DNA of 64,000 nucleotides, taken from assembly GCA_016124675.1 (NCBI GenBank), contig WGNG01000015.1:80677-144676 (forward strand), written 5' to 3'. The DNA comes from Alphaproteobacteria bacterium (GTDB lineage: Bacteria; Pseudomonadota; Alphaproteobacteria; Caulobacterales; Maricaulaceae). Both the position numbers and the translations under genes were made by a program. Below the pieces are notes generated by a model. That model made no database searches and had not been told where the DNA came from. It saw nothing but the letters and a program-made list of their open reading frames with translations. Position 1 is the first letter of the stretch; every line of letters starts with the position of its first letter. Positions 27,390 to 36,871 of the stretch are shown one piece after another.

Positions 27390-29180
27390 ATGACTGATCT
27401 TGACGCGGACGCGCCCGAACGCGGCGCCGGCGCTCTGTCCAACCTGTCCGTCATCGCCTTTGTCTGGCGCCAGTGGATGCGCAAGCCGCGCCTCTATGGC
27501 GCCTATGTCGCCTTCATGGCGCTGGGGACCATCGCCGATGTGTTCGTGCCCGTGGCGGCCGGGCGCCTCATCGACTCCATCAGCGGCGCGTCCGCCGACC
27601 CGTCCGCCGGTGCGCACTGGATGGCGCTTGCCCTGTTTCTGGGCCTGGCGGCCGGGGTGAACATCGCGCGCCAGATCGGCGTGCGCATTGAAATCATCGC
27701 CACCAGCGCGGTGATGGCCGACATGACGGTCGAGGCGTTTGACCGGGTGCAGCAATTCTCCGCCGACTGGCACGCCAACGCCTTCGCCGGGGCGCTGGTG
27801 CGCAAGATCACCCGCTCCATGCGCGCGCTGGAAGAGATCACCATGTATCTGTGGGCGGGCCTGTTGCCGGGCCTCGGCGTGACCTACGGGCTGGGTGTCT
27901 ACATGCTGCTCCACTGGCCGCTGGCGGGGATCTATGTGCTTGTGGTCAATACGCTTTTCATCATCCTGACGCTGCTGATGATGGAGCGCTATGTGCGTCC
28001 GCAAAACCTCGTCTCCAACGCGCGGGACGCCGATCTCGGGGGCGCGGTCGCCGATGCGCTGACCTCCATCACCACGGTGAAGGGTTTCGGCGCCGAAGCG
28101 CGCGAGACGGGGCGCTTCGCGCGCGCGGCAGGCGACTGGCGCCGGGAAATCCGCACCACCTGGTTCCGCTTCGTCAACACCTGGGCGGTGCAGATCGTTC
28201 TGGTCCTGGCCCTGCAGGCGGGGCTCGCCGGGCTGCTGCTCTCGCAATGGCAGGCAGGCGATGCCAGCGCGGGCGATGTCGTGTTCGCCCTCACCGCGTT
28301 TCTGGTCATGGCCGGCTATATGCGCCGGTTCGGCGAAGAGGTGCAGAGCCTGCAAAAGGGCCTGGACGATTTGCAGGATGTGGCGGGCTTCATGGCGCAA
28401 CCGCTCCAGATCGCCGACGCGCCCGGCGCGCCCGATTTCAGGCCGGGCGCCGGGGTGATCGAGTTTGACCAGGTCCGCTTCACCTATGGCGGGCAGGACC
28501 AGCCTCTCTATGAAGACTTCACCCTCACCATCCGGGCGGGGGAGCGGATCGCGCTGGTGGGGCCGACCGGGTCGGGCAAGTCCACCTTCGTGAAGCTGAT
28601 CCAGCGCCTGCATGACGTGGAGCGCGGCGCGATCCGGATCGACGGGCAGGACGTGCGCTCGGTGACGCAGGCGAGCCTGCGCCGCGCCATCGCCGTCGTG
28701 CCCCAGGACCCCGCGCTGTTTCACCGGACCCTGGCGGAAAACATCGCCTATGGCAGCCCCGGCGCCAGCCGCGAGGCGATCATCGCGGCGGCCCGCCGCG
28801 CGCGCGCCCACGCCTTCATCGAGGCCCTGCCCCAGGGCTATGGCACGCTGGTGGGCGAGCGCGGCGTCAAGCTGTCGGGCGGCGAGCGCCAGCGCGTGGC
28901 CATCGCCCGGGCCATCCTCGCTGATGCGCCGATCCTGGTGTTCGACGAAGCCACCAGCTCGCTGGACAATGAGACCGAGCGCGACATCCAGGCCGCGCTG
29001 GCCGAGGTGACACAGGGCAAGACCGCCATCGTCATCGCCCACCGCCTGTCCACCATCCGCGACGCGGACCGGATCCTGGTGTTCGACGGCGGCTCCATTG
29101 TCGAGCAGGGCACGCACGCCGAGCTCAGCGCCCTGCCGGGCGGCGCCTACAGGCGGCTGGCGCAGCTGGCGCAGACCTGA
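27390..29180 (+). CDS. ABC transporter, fused permease and ATPase (exporter type)
   Basis: 596 residues: an N-terminal six-helix transmembrane domain (about 25-320) and a C-terminal nucleotide-binding domain with Walker A GPTGSGKST, Q-loop VPQDPALF, signature LSGGERQRVAIARA, Walker B ILVFDEATSSLD and switch His in IAHRLS. It acts as a homodimeric exporter in the inner membrane; cargo (lipid, peptide or drug) cannot be read. ATG 27390 and ATG 27381 are both possible starts. No partner gene is adjacent. Confidence 0.93.
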   Translation: MTDLDADAPERGAGALSNLSVIAFVWRQWMRKPRLYGAYVAFMALGTIADVFVPVAAGRLIDSISGASADPSAGAHWMALALFLGLAAGVNIARQIGVRIEIIATSAVMADMTVEAFDRVQQFSADWHANAFAGALVRKITRSMRALEEITMYLWAGLLPGLGVTYGLGVYMLLHWPLAGIYVLVVNTLFIILTLLMMERYVRPQNLVSNARDADLGGAVADALTSITTVKGFGAEARETGRFARAAGDWRREIRTTWFRFVNTWAVQIVLVLALQAGLAGLLLSQWQAGDASAGDVVFALTAFLVMAGYMRRFGEEVQSLQKGLDDLQDVAGFMAQPLQIADAPGAPDFRPGAGVIEFDQVRFTYGGQDQPLYEDFTLTIRAGERIALVGPTGSGKSTFVKLIQRLHDVERGAIRIDGQDVRSVTQASLRRAIAVVPQDPALFHRTLAENIAYGSPGASREAIIAAARRARAHAFIEALPQGYGTLVGERGVKLSGGERQRVAIARAILADAPILVFDEATSSLDNETERDIQAALAEVTQGKTAIVIAHRLSTIRDADRILVFDGGSIVEQGTHAELSALPGGAYRRLAQLAQT

Positions 29181-29190
29181 GGCGCGAGGC

Positions 29191-30603
29191 TCAGACGGTG
29201 CGGCGGCGCGCGGCGAACAGCATCACCAGCGGCGGGATCCACGGAACCAGGCGCTCATACAGCCCGCCCGGCCCCTGGCCGGTCTGGTTGAAGAAGACTG
29301 TCAGCGCGAAGCCCGCCAGCATGGCCGCGATCACCGCCGCCGCACCGGGGCGCCATTGGAGCACGCGCGCCAGAAGGATCGGGCCGAACGCCGCGCCCAG
29401 CGCATTCCAGGCAAACAGCACGCGGCTGAAAATGTCCGACGGTGCAGCGAGCGTGAGCGCCACCGCCGCCGCGCACAGCGCCGCCATGACGACGCGCGCG
29501 ATGAGCACTTCACGGCCTGGAAAGACACGCGCCACGCGGGCGTCATGGGAGATGGCGGCGGCCGAGCTGAGCAGCACTGAGTCCACCGTGCTCATCACTG
29601 CCGACAAGAGCGCAGCCAGCACCACGCCCGCCATGACGGGGGGAAACAGCGCCGAGACCGAGGCGAACAGCACCTGCTCATGCTGGCCCGCCCCCAGCCC
29701 CAGCGCCAGCGTGCGTCCCGCCAGGCCCAGCACCGCCATGCCGACGAACACCATGACCGCCCAGCTGATCGAAATGACGAAGGCGCGCCGCCGGGCGAGA
29801 TCGTCCTTCACCCCCATCACACGCGCAGCCAGCTGCGGCTGGCCCGCCGTGCCGAGACCAATGCTGGACAGGCCCAGCACGAAGCCTGCGGCCAGCATCC
29901 CCGACCGTCCGCCGAACGTGTCGAGATGGCCGGGATGATCCGCCGCCAGCGCCGCCAGCACCGCCTCGGGTCCGCCGGCGGCAATGACGGCGGCCACGGG
30001 CGCGACGACGGCGATGAACGCCATCGCCATGCCTTGCAGCATGTCCGTGACCGAAATCGCCCAGAAACCGCCGAGCAGCGAGTAGATCAGCACCACCCCC
30101 GTGCCCAGCAGCACCGATTCAGCCACGCCCAGTCCGAAATAGCTCTGCATCGCCGTACCGGCCGCCTGCAGCTGGGCGGCGACGTAGAAGATGAAGCAGA
30201 ACACCACCAGGGCGGCCGAGATGAGCCCGATCAGGCGCTTGCCGGCGGCGCCCGCGTCGCCGGAGAGATAATCGGCCAGCGTGATGTGACCGCGCTCGGC
30301 CGCCTCGCGGCGCATGGCGCGCCCCATCACGATCCACAACAGGGCATAGCCGCCCCAGATTCCCGGCAGCATCCACAGCGCGCTCACGCCCACCAGAAAC
30401 ACGAAGCCGGAAAACCCCAGCAGCACCCAGGCCGAGGAGGACGTCGCGGCATAGGACAGGCCCGCCACCCACGGCCCCAGCGTGCGCCCGCCGATCAGAT
30501 AATCAGCCTCCGTGCCCGTGCGCCGGCTCGCCCAGATCCCGATGGCGATCAGCAGGCCCTTGTAGACGATGAGGGTCGTCAGAATGATGGCGGCGTTGGA
30601 CAC
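29191..30603 (-). CDS. Sodium/solute symporter (SSS family, PutP-like)
   Basis: 470 residues with about 13 transmembrane segments. IGGRTLGPWVAGLSYAATSSSAWVLLGFSGFVF, GIWGGYALLWIVMG, GGFWAISVTDMLQG and the sodium-site region ALLSAVMSTVDSVLLSSAAAISHD match the PutP/proline symporter group. Likely takes up proline or another small solute with Na+. The start is GTG (30603) with GGAGGG just upstream. It converges on the ABC exporter gene. Confidence 0.92.
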   Translation of the reverse strand: MSNAAIILTTLIVYKGLLIAIGIWASRRTGTEADYLIGGRTLGPWVAGLSYAATSSSAWVLLGFSGFVFLVGVSALWMLPGIWGGYALLWIVMGRAMRREAAERGHITLADYLSGDAGAAGKRLIGLISAALVVFCFIFYVAAQLQAAGTAMQSYFGLGVAESVLLGTGVVLIYSLLGGFWAISVTDMLQGMAMAFIAVVAPVAAVIAAGGPEAVLAALAADHPGHLDTFGGRSGMLAAGFVLGLSSIGLGTAGQPQLAARVMGVKDDLARRRAFVISISWAVMVFVGMAVLGLAGRTLALGLGAGQHEQVLFASVSALFPPVMAGVVLAALLSAVMSTVDSVLLSSAAAISHDARVARVFPGREVLIARVVMAALCAAAVALTLAAPSDIFSRVLFAWNALGAAFGPILLARVLQWRPGAAAVIAAMLAGFALTVFFNQTGQGPGGLYERLVPWIPPLVMLFAARRRTV

Positions 30604-30754
30604 GGGTCAGCCCTCCCCTTCGCGTGCCGCCACTAAGCCCTTGCCGAGCCCCGGCTGGCAAGGTTCGCCACGCCGCTTGCGCAGACGCGCGGGCTGATCC
30701 TAGAACCGGACTTCACCGCCCGGGGCTCAGGCGGCGCGCGGGGAGGCGAGGTTC

Positions 30755-31726
30755 ATGACAGATCAAACCGCCCGGCCCGGCGCCGCCTTCACCGGCGTGC
30801 TGGTGCTGGCGGCTGCGGCCTGCATCATCGGTTTTGCAGCGATCCTGGTGAAACTGTCCGAGCTTGGCCCCCAGGCTGTCGCCTTCTGGCGGCTCGCCTT
30901 CGCCATTCCGGTGCTGGGCGTCTGGCTGCTGATCGAGCGCCGGCGCGACCGCGCGGACGTCTCCGCTCTCGACGCGCCCGCACGGCGCTGGCGCATCCTC
31001 GCGCTGGCGGGCGTGTTCTTTGCCGGCGATCTCGCCTTCTGGCATGCCGGCATCAAGATCACCACCGCCGCCAACGCCACGCTGCTGGCCAACCTCACGC
31101 CGATCCTGGTCGCGCTGGCGGCCTGGGCCCTGTTCAGGGAGCGCATCACGGCGCGCTTCCTGCTGGCGGCGGGCGTGGCGCTCACCGGCGCGGCGCTGCT
31201 GTCAGCGGCCAATGTCCGCTTTGCGCCCGAGCGGCTGACCGGCGATATCCTCTCGGCGCTGACAGCGTTCTGGTATGCCGCCTATCTGCTGGCGGTGCGC
31301 GCCGCGCGCGTGCAGGGCGCCGGGACCGCCAGCGTGATGTTCTGGTCAACCCTCACCGCCGCGCCCCTCTCGCTCGCCATCGCGCTATTGGCCGGAGAGC
31401 GTCTCTTCCCGGAGACGCTGGCGGGCTGGGCGCCGCTGATCGCGCTGGGCGTGGTGGTGCATGCGCTGGGCCAGGGCGGCATCGCCTTCGGCCTTGGCCG
31501 CACGCCCGCAGCGCTCGCCTCCCTCATCATCCTGGTGCAGCCCGTCGTGGCCGCCGCCGCAGGCTGGGTGCTGTTCGGCGAGGCGTTCGTCGCCCTGCAA
31601 TGGTTCGGCGCCGGACTGGTGCTGGCGGGCATTTACCTCGCCCAGCGCACCGGGCCGCGCCTCGCTGCCCCGCGCCCGGTCAGGCGGCGCCGGGACGCGC
31701 CGCCATCCCCTGGACCAGAAGCGTAA
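30755..31726 (+). CDS. EamA-family (DMT) transporter
   Basis: 323 residues with two EamA repeats of five membrane helices each (about 8-140 and 155-295), e.g. GFAAILVKLSELGPQAVAFWRLAFAIPVL and the second-repeat ALGQGGIAFGLGRTPAALASLIILVQPVVAAAAGWVLFGEAF. Such proteins move metabolites out of the cell or take them up; substrate unknown. The 3' end overlaps the convergent TetR-like gene by 47 bases. Confidence 0.92.
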   Translation: MTDQTARPGAAFTGVLVLAAAACIIGFAAILVKLSELGPQAVAFWRLAFAIPVLGVWLLIERRRDRADVSALDAPARRWRILALAGVFFAGDLAFWHAGIKITTAANATLLANLTPILVALAAWALFRERITARFLLAAGVALTGAALLSAANVRFAPERLTGDILSALTAFWYAAYLLAVRAARVQGAGTASVMFWSTLTAAPLSLAIALLAGERLFPETLAGWAPLIALGVVVHALGQGGIAFGLGRTPAALASLIILVQPVVAAAAGWVLFGEAFVALQWFGAGLVLAGIYLAQRTGPRLAAPRPVRRRRDAPPSPGPEA

Positions 31727-32312
31727 GGCGGGCGGTCAGGGCGGCATGCGGGTCCCGGGCGCCCGCACGGCAGCTTTCGCGCAGGGATCCCATGAACACA
31801 TCCATGATCGCGCCAAAGGCGGCGCCCTGGTCGAGATCGGCGCGCCAATCGCCCGAGGCCACCCCGTCAGCCAGCACCCGGCGGACCGGCTCCCAGGCGA
31901 AGCCCATCGAATCAAACGCACGCTGAAAACCGTCCTCGCGCACCAGCCAGCTGTGCCCGATCGCGGCGGAGACCAGTTCAATCTGGCGCAAATGCGCATC
32001 CAGCATAAGCTGCAACAGGGCTGACAGGCGCGCCCCGGCGTGCCCTGACAGGGCCGATTCCAGATGGCCCAGCGTTTCGGCGACGCTCTCATAATGCCCG
32101 CGCAGGATGGCCATCAGCAGCGCCGCCTTGGATGGTTCGGCGTTCAGCACCGTACCCGCCGACACGCCGGCGCGGTCTGCGATCATCTTGATGGTCGCGC
32201 CCTCATAGCCTTCAGCCAGGAAGACCTGGCGCGCGGCGTCAAGCACCAGCGCCCGGGTCGCCTCGCGCCGGTCATCCCGGCGCGTGCTGCGCCTGCCCGC
32301 ACTGTCCTGCAT
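31680..32312 (-). CDS. TetR/AcrR-family transcriptional regulator
   Basis: About 210 residues. The N-terminal HTH reads ALVLDAARQVFLAEGYEGATIKMIADRAGVSAGTVLNAEPSKAALLMAIL; the usual recognition tail F(Y)xHF is altered to LNAEPSK. The helical C-terminal ligand domain is unassigned. ATG 32312 is preferred; ATG 32348 would add 12 residues. It probably controls itself or the EamA transporter, whose gene end it overlaps by 47 bases. Confidence 0.87.
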   Translation of the reverse strand: MQDSAGRRSTRRDDRREATRALVLDAARQVFLAEGYEGATIKMIADRAGVSAGTVLNAEPSKAALLMAILRGHYESVAETLGHLESALSGHAGARLSALLQLMLDAHLRQIELVSAAIGHSWLVREDGFQRAFDSMGFAWEPVRRVLADGVASGDWRADLDQGAAFGAIMDVFMGSLRESCRAGARDPHAALTARLTLLVQGMAARPGAA

Positions 32313-32492
32313 CGTATCCGTCCACCCCTGCCCTGTGTATGCGTGCATCCCCCCGGCTGCATTGCGCGCGGCTCATATACACCTTTGCGATGCATAGCAA
32401 GCGCTTGTCTCGAGCCTCGCAGCCTGCCCGCGCTGCGGCCGGCCCTGGGCGCGCGATTGCCAGGCCTGCCCGGGCGCCCTATCTGCACGCGT

Positions 32493-32699
32493 ATGACAAC
32501 GGTCCTCGACATCATCGTCTATGGCGCCATGGCGGCGGTGGCGGTCATTCTCGCCGCCGGGATTTACGCGCTGTTCCGCGGCGGCGATTTTGGCCGTTCC
32601 TGGTCAAACAGGCTGATGCGGGCGCGGGTGCTCGTGCAATTCATCGCCATTCTGGCCGTGCTGGGCGCGGTCTGGGCCAAGCAGCAGTTCGGCGGCTAG
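32493..32699 (+). CDS. HIG1-domain twin transmembrane protein
   Basis: 68 residues with two membrane helices joined by the HIG1 signature GGDFGRSWSNRLMRARVLVQFIAIL. HIG1 proteins associate with respiratory complexes. In many alphaproteobacteria this gene precedes the PduO-type adenosyltransferase and etfBA, and the same order is kept here (32730 and 34345). The frame is open well upstream, but ATG 32493 gives the family length. Confidence 0.85.
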   Translation: MTTVLDIIVYGAMAAVAVILAAGIYALFRGGDFGRSWSNRLMRARVLVQFIAILAVLGAVWAKQQFGG

Positions 32700-32729
32700 T
32701 CGCGCCCGGGCCAAGCGAAGGAGCCTGCC

Positions 32730-33305
32730 ATGGTGCAGCTGAACCGAATTTACACCCGCACGGGCGATCAGGGCCGCACGCGGCTTGGCGACATGACCGA
32801 GACCGACAAGCATGATCCGCGTGTGGAGGCGTACGGAACCGTGGACGAGGCCAACGCGGCCATCGGCCTGGCGGTCGTGGCGCTGGATCGGGACGATCCG
32901 CTGCATGCAGAGCTGACGCGGATCCAGAACGATCTGTTCGATCTGGGCGCCGATCTGTGCGTGCCTGAGAGCGAGGCGCCGCGCAGCTGGACGCCGCTGC
33001 GCATGAAGCCTGAACAGACCGTGCGGCTTGAGACGCTCATCGATACGCTCAACGCCCGGCTCAATCCGCTCGACAGCTTCATCCTGCCCGGCGGCGGCGA
33101 GGCGTCCGCGCGCCTGCACCTGGCCCGAACCATCACCCGGCGCGCCGAGCGCTGCGTGACCGCCCTGATGGCGGCGGGCGGAAATGTCAGCCCGGCCGTG
33201 ATCACCTATCTCAACCGGTTGTCGGACCTGCTGTTCGTCGCTGCCCGCATTGCCAATGACGAGGGCCGCGCCGATGTGAAATGGGTTCCGGGCAAGGCGC
33301 CATAG
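32730..33305 (+). CDS. Cob(I)alamin adenosyltransferase, PduO type
   Basis: 191 residues. TRTGDQGRTRLGD at the N-terminus binds ATP; YGTVDEANAAIGLA, FILPGGGEASARLHLARTITRRAER and LNRLSDLLFVAAR are the PduO-type signatures. It makes adenosylcobalamin, for instance for methylmalonyl-CoA mutase. It lies 30 bases after the HIG1 gene with an AAGGAG ribosome site. Confidence 0.94.
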   Translation: MVQLNRIYTRTGDQGRTRLGDMTETDKHDPRVEAYGTVDEANAAIGLAVVALDRDDPLHAELTRIQNDLFDLGADLCVPESEAPRSWTPLRMKPEQTVRLETLIDTLNARLNPLDSFILPGGGEASARLHLARTITRRAERCVTALMAAGGNVSPAVITYLNRLSDLLFVAARIANDEGRADVKWVPGKAP

Positions 33306-33454
33306 CCGGCTGCTCCCGGGGTGTTTCCGCACAGGAAAGACTGGTTTTCGTCCTCCCCCTCTGGCGCCCGCCCCCCTGCGCCCATATGTCATGAGCGTGC
33401 GGCGCATGGCCGCATTGGCCCCGTGTGACCACGGTAGAGCGAAGGGATTTTTCC

Positions 33455-34063
33455 ATGAAGACCGCCTATGCCGCCGCCTCATTGGCCGCCTTCCTCCTCG
33501 CCCCGGCCCTGTCCGCCGAGGCGTTCGCCGAACCCCAGGAATATGCGTTCGACAAGAGCCACACTACGATCCGGGCGACCTGGGATCATCTGGGCCTGTC
33601 GCGCCAGTCGCTCCATTTCACCGATTATAACGGTGTACTGATCCTCGATTTCGAAGCGCCGGAAAACTCCACCGTCGACGTGACCTTCAATCTGGATGGC
33701 GGCTTCTGGGTGGGCGCCGACCAGGACCGCTTCGTCAATCACCTCAACTCGCCGGACCTGTTCAACATCGCCGAGCACGCCACGGCGCGCTTCGTCGCCA
33801 CCGGGTTTGAAACCGAGGACGGCGTCACCGGCGTGATGACCGGCGATCTGACCCTTCTGGGCCAGACCGGGCCGGTCACCCTGGACGTCACGCTGAACCA
33901 GCGCGGCCCGCACCCGTTCCGTGGCCATGAAGTGGCGGGGTTCTCCGCCTCCGGCGTCATCCAGCGCTCCGAATGGGGCATGGGATTTGGCGTGCCCAAT
34001 ATCTCCAATGCGATCACCATCGAGATCGAGACCGAGCTGGCCCTCGTCACCGGCGAGGAATAG
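33455..34063 (+). CDS. YceI-family periplasmic isoprenoid-binding protein
   Basis: 202 residues with a signal peptide (about 1-25, ALSAEAFA). The YceI lipocalin-like fold is shown by YAFDKSHTTIRATWDHLGLSRQSLHFTDYNG, then DLFNIAEHATARFVATGF, LTLLGQTGPVTLDVTLNQ and FSASGVIQRSEWGMGFGVPNISNAITIEIE. Members bind polyisoprenoid lipids in the periplasm. ATG 33455 was chosen since it begins the signal peptide. A strong hairpin terminator follows. Confidence 0.93.
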   Translation: MKTAYAAASLAAFLLAPALSAEAFAEPQEYAFDKSHTTIRATWDHLGLSRQSLHFTDYNGVLILDFEAPENSTVDVTFNLDGGFWVGADQDRFVNHLNSPDLFNIAEHATARFVATGFETEDGVTGVMTGDLTLLGQTGPVTLDVTLNQRGPHPFRGHEVAGFSASGVIQRSEWGMGFGVPNISNAITIEIETELALVTGEE

Positions 34064-34119
34064 CCCCTCTCCAACCGACCCTTGAGCCTGCCCCTCCCCG
34101 AGGCAGCGCCCATTCCTGC

Positions 34120-34150
34120 CGGCCGGCGCTCGCCTGAGCGCCGGCCGTTT
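34120..34150 (+). terminator. Intrinsic terminator after the YceI gene
   Basis: A perfect 12-bp stem (34120-34131 with 34136-34147, CGGCCGGCGCTC and its complement) with loop GCCT is followed by TTTGCGTCTT. It ends the adenosyltransferase-YceI unit before etfB. Confidence 0.75.
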
Positions 34151-34344
34151 GCGTCTTGCGCCGGGATCATCCGGAGTTCCGCAATGGCGCGGACTATTTG
34201 TCCGGACATTTATGCAGCGTGCGTTGACATCCAAGGGTGGCGAGGGCAGGTTCCGCGCCTAGATTCCAGCGCTGAGAGCGGCGCAGAGCGCAGCCGCCAG
34301 CTCAGCGATCCAGACGTTCAACCAGGAAAACACCGGAGCCGTTG

Positions 34345-35094
34345 ATGAAGATCCTCGTCCCCGTCAAACGGGTGGTCGACTATAACGTGAAGGTCCGCGT
34401 CAAGCCGGATCAGAGCGGGGTCGATCTGGCCAATGTGAAGATGAGCATGAACCCGTTCTGCGAGATCGCTGTCGAAGAAGCGATCCGCATGAAGGAGAAG
34501 GGGCTCGCCGAGGAGATCGTGGCCGTCTCCATTGGTCCGGTCCAGGCACAGGAAACCATCCGCACGGCGCTCGCCATGGGCGCTGACCGGGGCATCCACG
34601 TCACCGCCGACACCCTTGTCGAGCCGCTGGCCGTGGCCAAAATCCTCAAGGCCATCGTGGACGAGGAGCAGCCGGGCCTGGTCATTCTGGGCAAGCAGGC
34701 CATTGACGACGACACCAACGCCACCGGCCAGATGCTCGCCGCCCTGCTGGGCTGGCCGCAGGCCGCCTTCGCCTCCAAGGTGGAGAAGGATGGCGACGGG
34801 CTCAAAGTGACCCGCGAGATCGATGGCGGCCTGCAGACGCTGCATATCGCCCTGCCGGCGATCGTCACGACCGATCTGCGCCTGAACGAGCCGCGCTACG
34901 CCTCGCTGCCCAACATCATGAAGGCCAAGCGCAAGCCCATCGACGCCAAGACGCCTGCCGATTACGGCGTCGACATCGCGCCGCGCCTGGAGGTGCTGAA
35001 AGTGGCCGAACCGCCCAAGCGCCAGGCCGGCGTCAAGGTGGAGAGCGTGGCCGACCTGGTTTACAAGCTGAAAAATGAAGCGGGGGTGCTGTAA
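34345..35094 (+). CDS. etfB: Electron transfer flavoprotein beta subunit
   Basis: 249 residues. [26 protein letters not shown] start, [19 protein letters not shown], and the signature [26 protein letters not shown] (AMP-binding side of ETF). With EtfA it carries electrons from acyl-CoA dehydrogenases to ETF:quinone oxidoreductase. A TTG directly precedes the ATG at 34345. Its TAA overlaps the etfA ATG (TAATG), so the subunits are co-translated. Confidence 0.96.
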   Translation: MKILVPVKRVVDYNVKVRVKPDQSGVDLANVKMSMNPFCEIAVEEAIRMKEKGLAEEIVAVSIGPVQAQETIRTALAMGADRGIHVTADTLVEPLAVAKILKAIVDEEQPGLVILGKQAIDDDTNATGQMLAALLGWPQAAFASKVEKDGDGLKVTREIDGGLQTLHIALPAIVTTDLRLNEPRYASLPNIMKAKRKPIDAKTPADYGVDIAPRLEVLKVAEPPKRQAGVKVESVADLVYKLKNEAGVL

Positions 35095-36035
35095 TGTCTG
35101 TCCTGGTCATCGCCGAACACGACAACGCAACACTCAATGACGCCACCCGCGCGGCGGTGACGGCCGCCGCGAAGATCGGCGGCGATATCCATGTCCTGGT
35201 CGCCGGCAAGGGCGCGAAAGCCGTGGCGGACGCGGCGGCGCAACTCGCCGGTGTGAAAACCGTGCTCCATGCCGAAGGCGAGGGGCTGGAAAAGCGCCTG
35301 GCTGAAGCCATGGAGACGCTGGTCCTGTCCATCGCCGCGCGCTATGACGCCATCCTCACCCCGGCCACCACGTCGGGCAAGAATTTCATGCCCCGCATTG
35401 CGGCCAAGCTCGACGTGTCGATGCTCTCCGACATCACCTCGGTGGAAAGCGCCGACACCTTCGTGCGGCCCATCTATGCCGGCAACGCCATGATGACGGT
35501 GAGGTCCAGGGACGCCAAGAAAGTCATCACCGTGCGCCCGACCACGTTCGAGAAGGCTGGCGATGGCGGCTCGGCGCCGGTGGAGACGATCGAGGCCCCG
35601 GCGCCCGCCGCCGTCTCGAAATTTGTCAGCGAGGAGCTGTCCAAGTCCGACCGCCCGCAGCTCGCCGGCGCCAAGATCGTGATCTCGGGCGGGCGCGGCA
35701 TGGGCTCGGGCGAGAATTTCGCCATCATCGAGAAGGTCGCCGACAAGCTGGGCGCCGCGGTGGGCGCCTCGCGCGCCGCGGTGGATGCGGGCTTCGTGCC
35801 CAATGACTACCAGGTCGGCCAGACCGGCAAGGTGGTCGCGCCCCAGCTCTATATCGCCGTGGGCATTTCGGGCGCCATCCAGCACCTGGCGGGGATGAAG
35901 GATTCCAAGGTCATCGTCGCCATCAACAAGGACGAGGAAGCCCCGATCTTCCAGGTCGCCGATTACGGCCTGGTCGCCGACCTGTTCAAGGCGGTCCCGG
36001 AGCTCGAAGAAGAGCTGGGCCGGGCGGGGTACTGA
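35094..36035 (+). CDS. etfA: Electron transfer flavoprotein alpha subunit
   Basis: 313 residues. The C-terminal FAD domain has [104 protein letters not shown], a textbook ETF-alpha core (about 190-300). Partner of the preceding EtfB. A terminator follows; the usual hbdA gene does not. Confidence 0.96.
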   Translation: MSVLVIAEHDNATLNDATRAAVTAAAKIGGDIHVLVAGKGAKAVADAAAQLAGVKTVLHAEGEGLEKRLAEAMETLVLSIAARYDAILTPATTSGKNFMPRIAAKLDVSMLSDITSVESADTFVRPIYAGNAMMTVRSRDAKKVITVRPTTFEKAGDGGSAPVETIEAPAPAAVSKFVSEELSKSDRPQLAGAKIVISGGRGMGSGENFAIIEKVADKLGAAVGASRAAVDAGFVPNDYQVGQTGKVVAPQLYIAVGISGAIQHLAGMKDSKVIVAINKDEEAPIFQVADYGLVADLFKAVPELEEELGRAGY

Positions 36036-36066
36036 GCGCTCATCTTTTGCCGACGCTAGTATTGTG

Positions 36067-36097
36067 AAACCCCGGAGCTGTGCGGCTTCGGGGTTTT
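36067..36097 (+). terminator. Intrinsic terminator after etfA
   Basis: AAACCCCGGAGC pairs with GCTTCGGGGTTT (one mismatch) around a short loop and is followed by TTTT within the stem's end. Position and form suit the end of the etfBA transcript. Confidence 0.7.
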
Positions 36098-36272
36098 CCA
36101 TGTCATGACGCATCACACTGCGACAAGATTTCGGCTGCTTGAATTAAAGGCAGCAAAGCGCCACTTTGATCAGGCGGGCCTGCGCGGATGATCTCTCAGC
36201 GCACACGGGATCAGATCAAGTCGGGTGAGATGCGCCCGGTCCGATCCTCCCACGCCCTGGGCCGCCTTCCTC

Positions 36273-36788
36273 TCAGTCCTGCTCCACCGCCTCGAACGCG
36301 CGCTCCACGGGCCAGTCCGCGTCGGCGGCGCGCCAGGCGATCGAGGCGATTTTCCAATCATCGCCGACGCGCATCAGGGTGAGGACGTTGACGCCTTCCG
36401 CCACAAGTTCGCCGGTATCGGCGCGGATCGCCTCATAGGCGCTGAGCACGCTCGCCAGGCCTCCGTAGACAAAAGTCTCCCGGCGCGTCTCGATCTCGGT
36501 GAAGCCGATCTCGGCAAGGCGTTCGCCATTGCGCGCGATATAGTCCTCCACCGTCAGCGACACGGCGCGGTCCGCGCCTTCGGCGTCCGTCACCGATACG
36601 TGCATGCGCGCCTCGTCGAGAAACAGGGCGCGCATCGCATCCCAGTCGCACGGCTGTCCCACGGGTCCGGAGATCACGTCATACAGCGCCTCAAGCGCTG
36701 CGCCGGGCGTTTCCTGGGCGGTGGCGGGCAGGGCTGCGCCGAACATCATCCCCAGCGCCGTCAGGGCGGCGGCCATTATCTTGCACAT
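36273..36788 (-). CDS. Secreted NTF2/SnoaL-like protein
   Basis: 171 residues with a signal peptide (about 1-24, FGAALPATA). The rest fits the SnoaL/DUF4440 cone fold: ALEALYDVISGPVGQPCDWDAMRALFLDEARMHV near the start and LTLMRVGDDWKIASIAWR near the end. Function unknown; it could be a periplasmic binding or enzyme domain. It lies 83 bases after the inositol-phosphate synthase-like gene on the same strand and may be the tail of that operon. Confidence 0.75.
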   Translation of the reverse strand: MCKIMAAALTALGMMFGAALPATAQETPGAALEALYDVISGPVGQPCDWDAMRALFLDEARMHVSVTDAEGADRAVSLTVEDYIARNGERLAEIGFTEIETRRETFVYGGLASVLSAYEAIRADTGELVAEGVNVLTLMRVGDDWKIASIAWRAADADWPVERAFEAVEQD

Positions 36789-36871
36789 GGGTGTCCTCGC
36801 GAGGTCTTGGAACGTCACCCGCACACAAGCGCGAAACGGCGCGGCGCGCACCTTACCGTTCGGACAGGCGG

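Noticed and set aside
27228..29117. 629-residue minus-strand open frame
   Set aside because: It is antisense to the ABC exporter, with low-complexity composition and no recognisable domain.
34224..34229. TTGACA as a -35 box for etfB
   Set aside because: No acceptable -10 hexamer at 16-18 bases; left unassigned.
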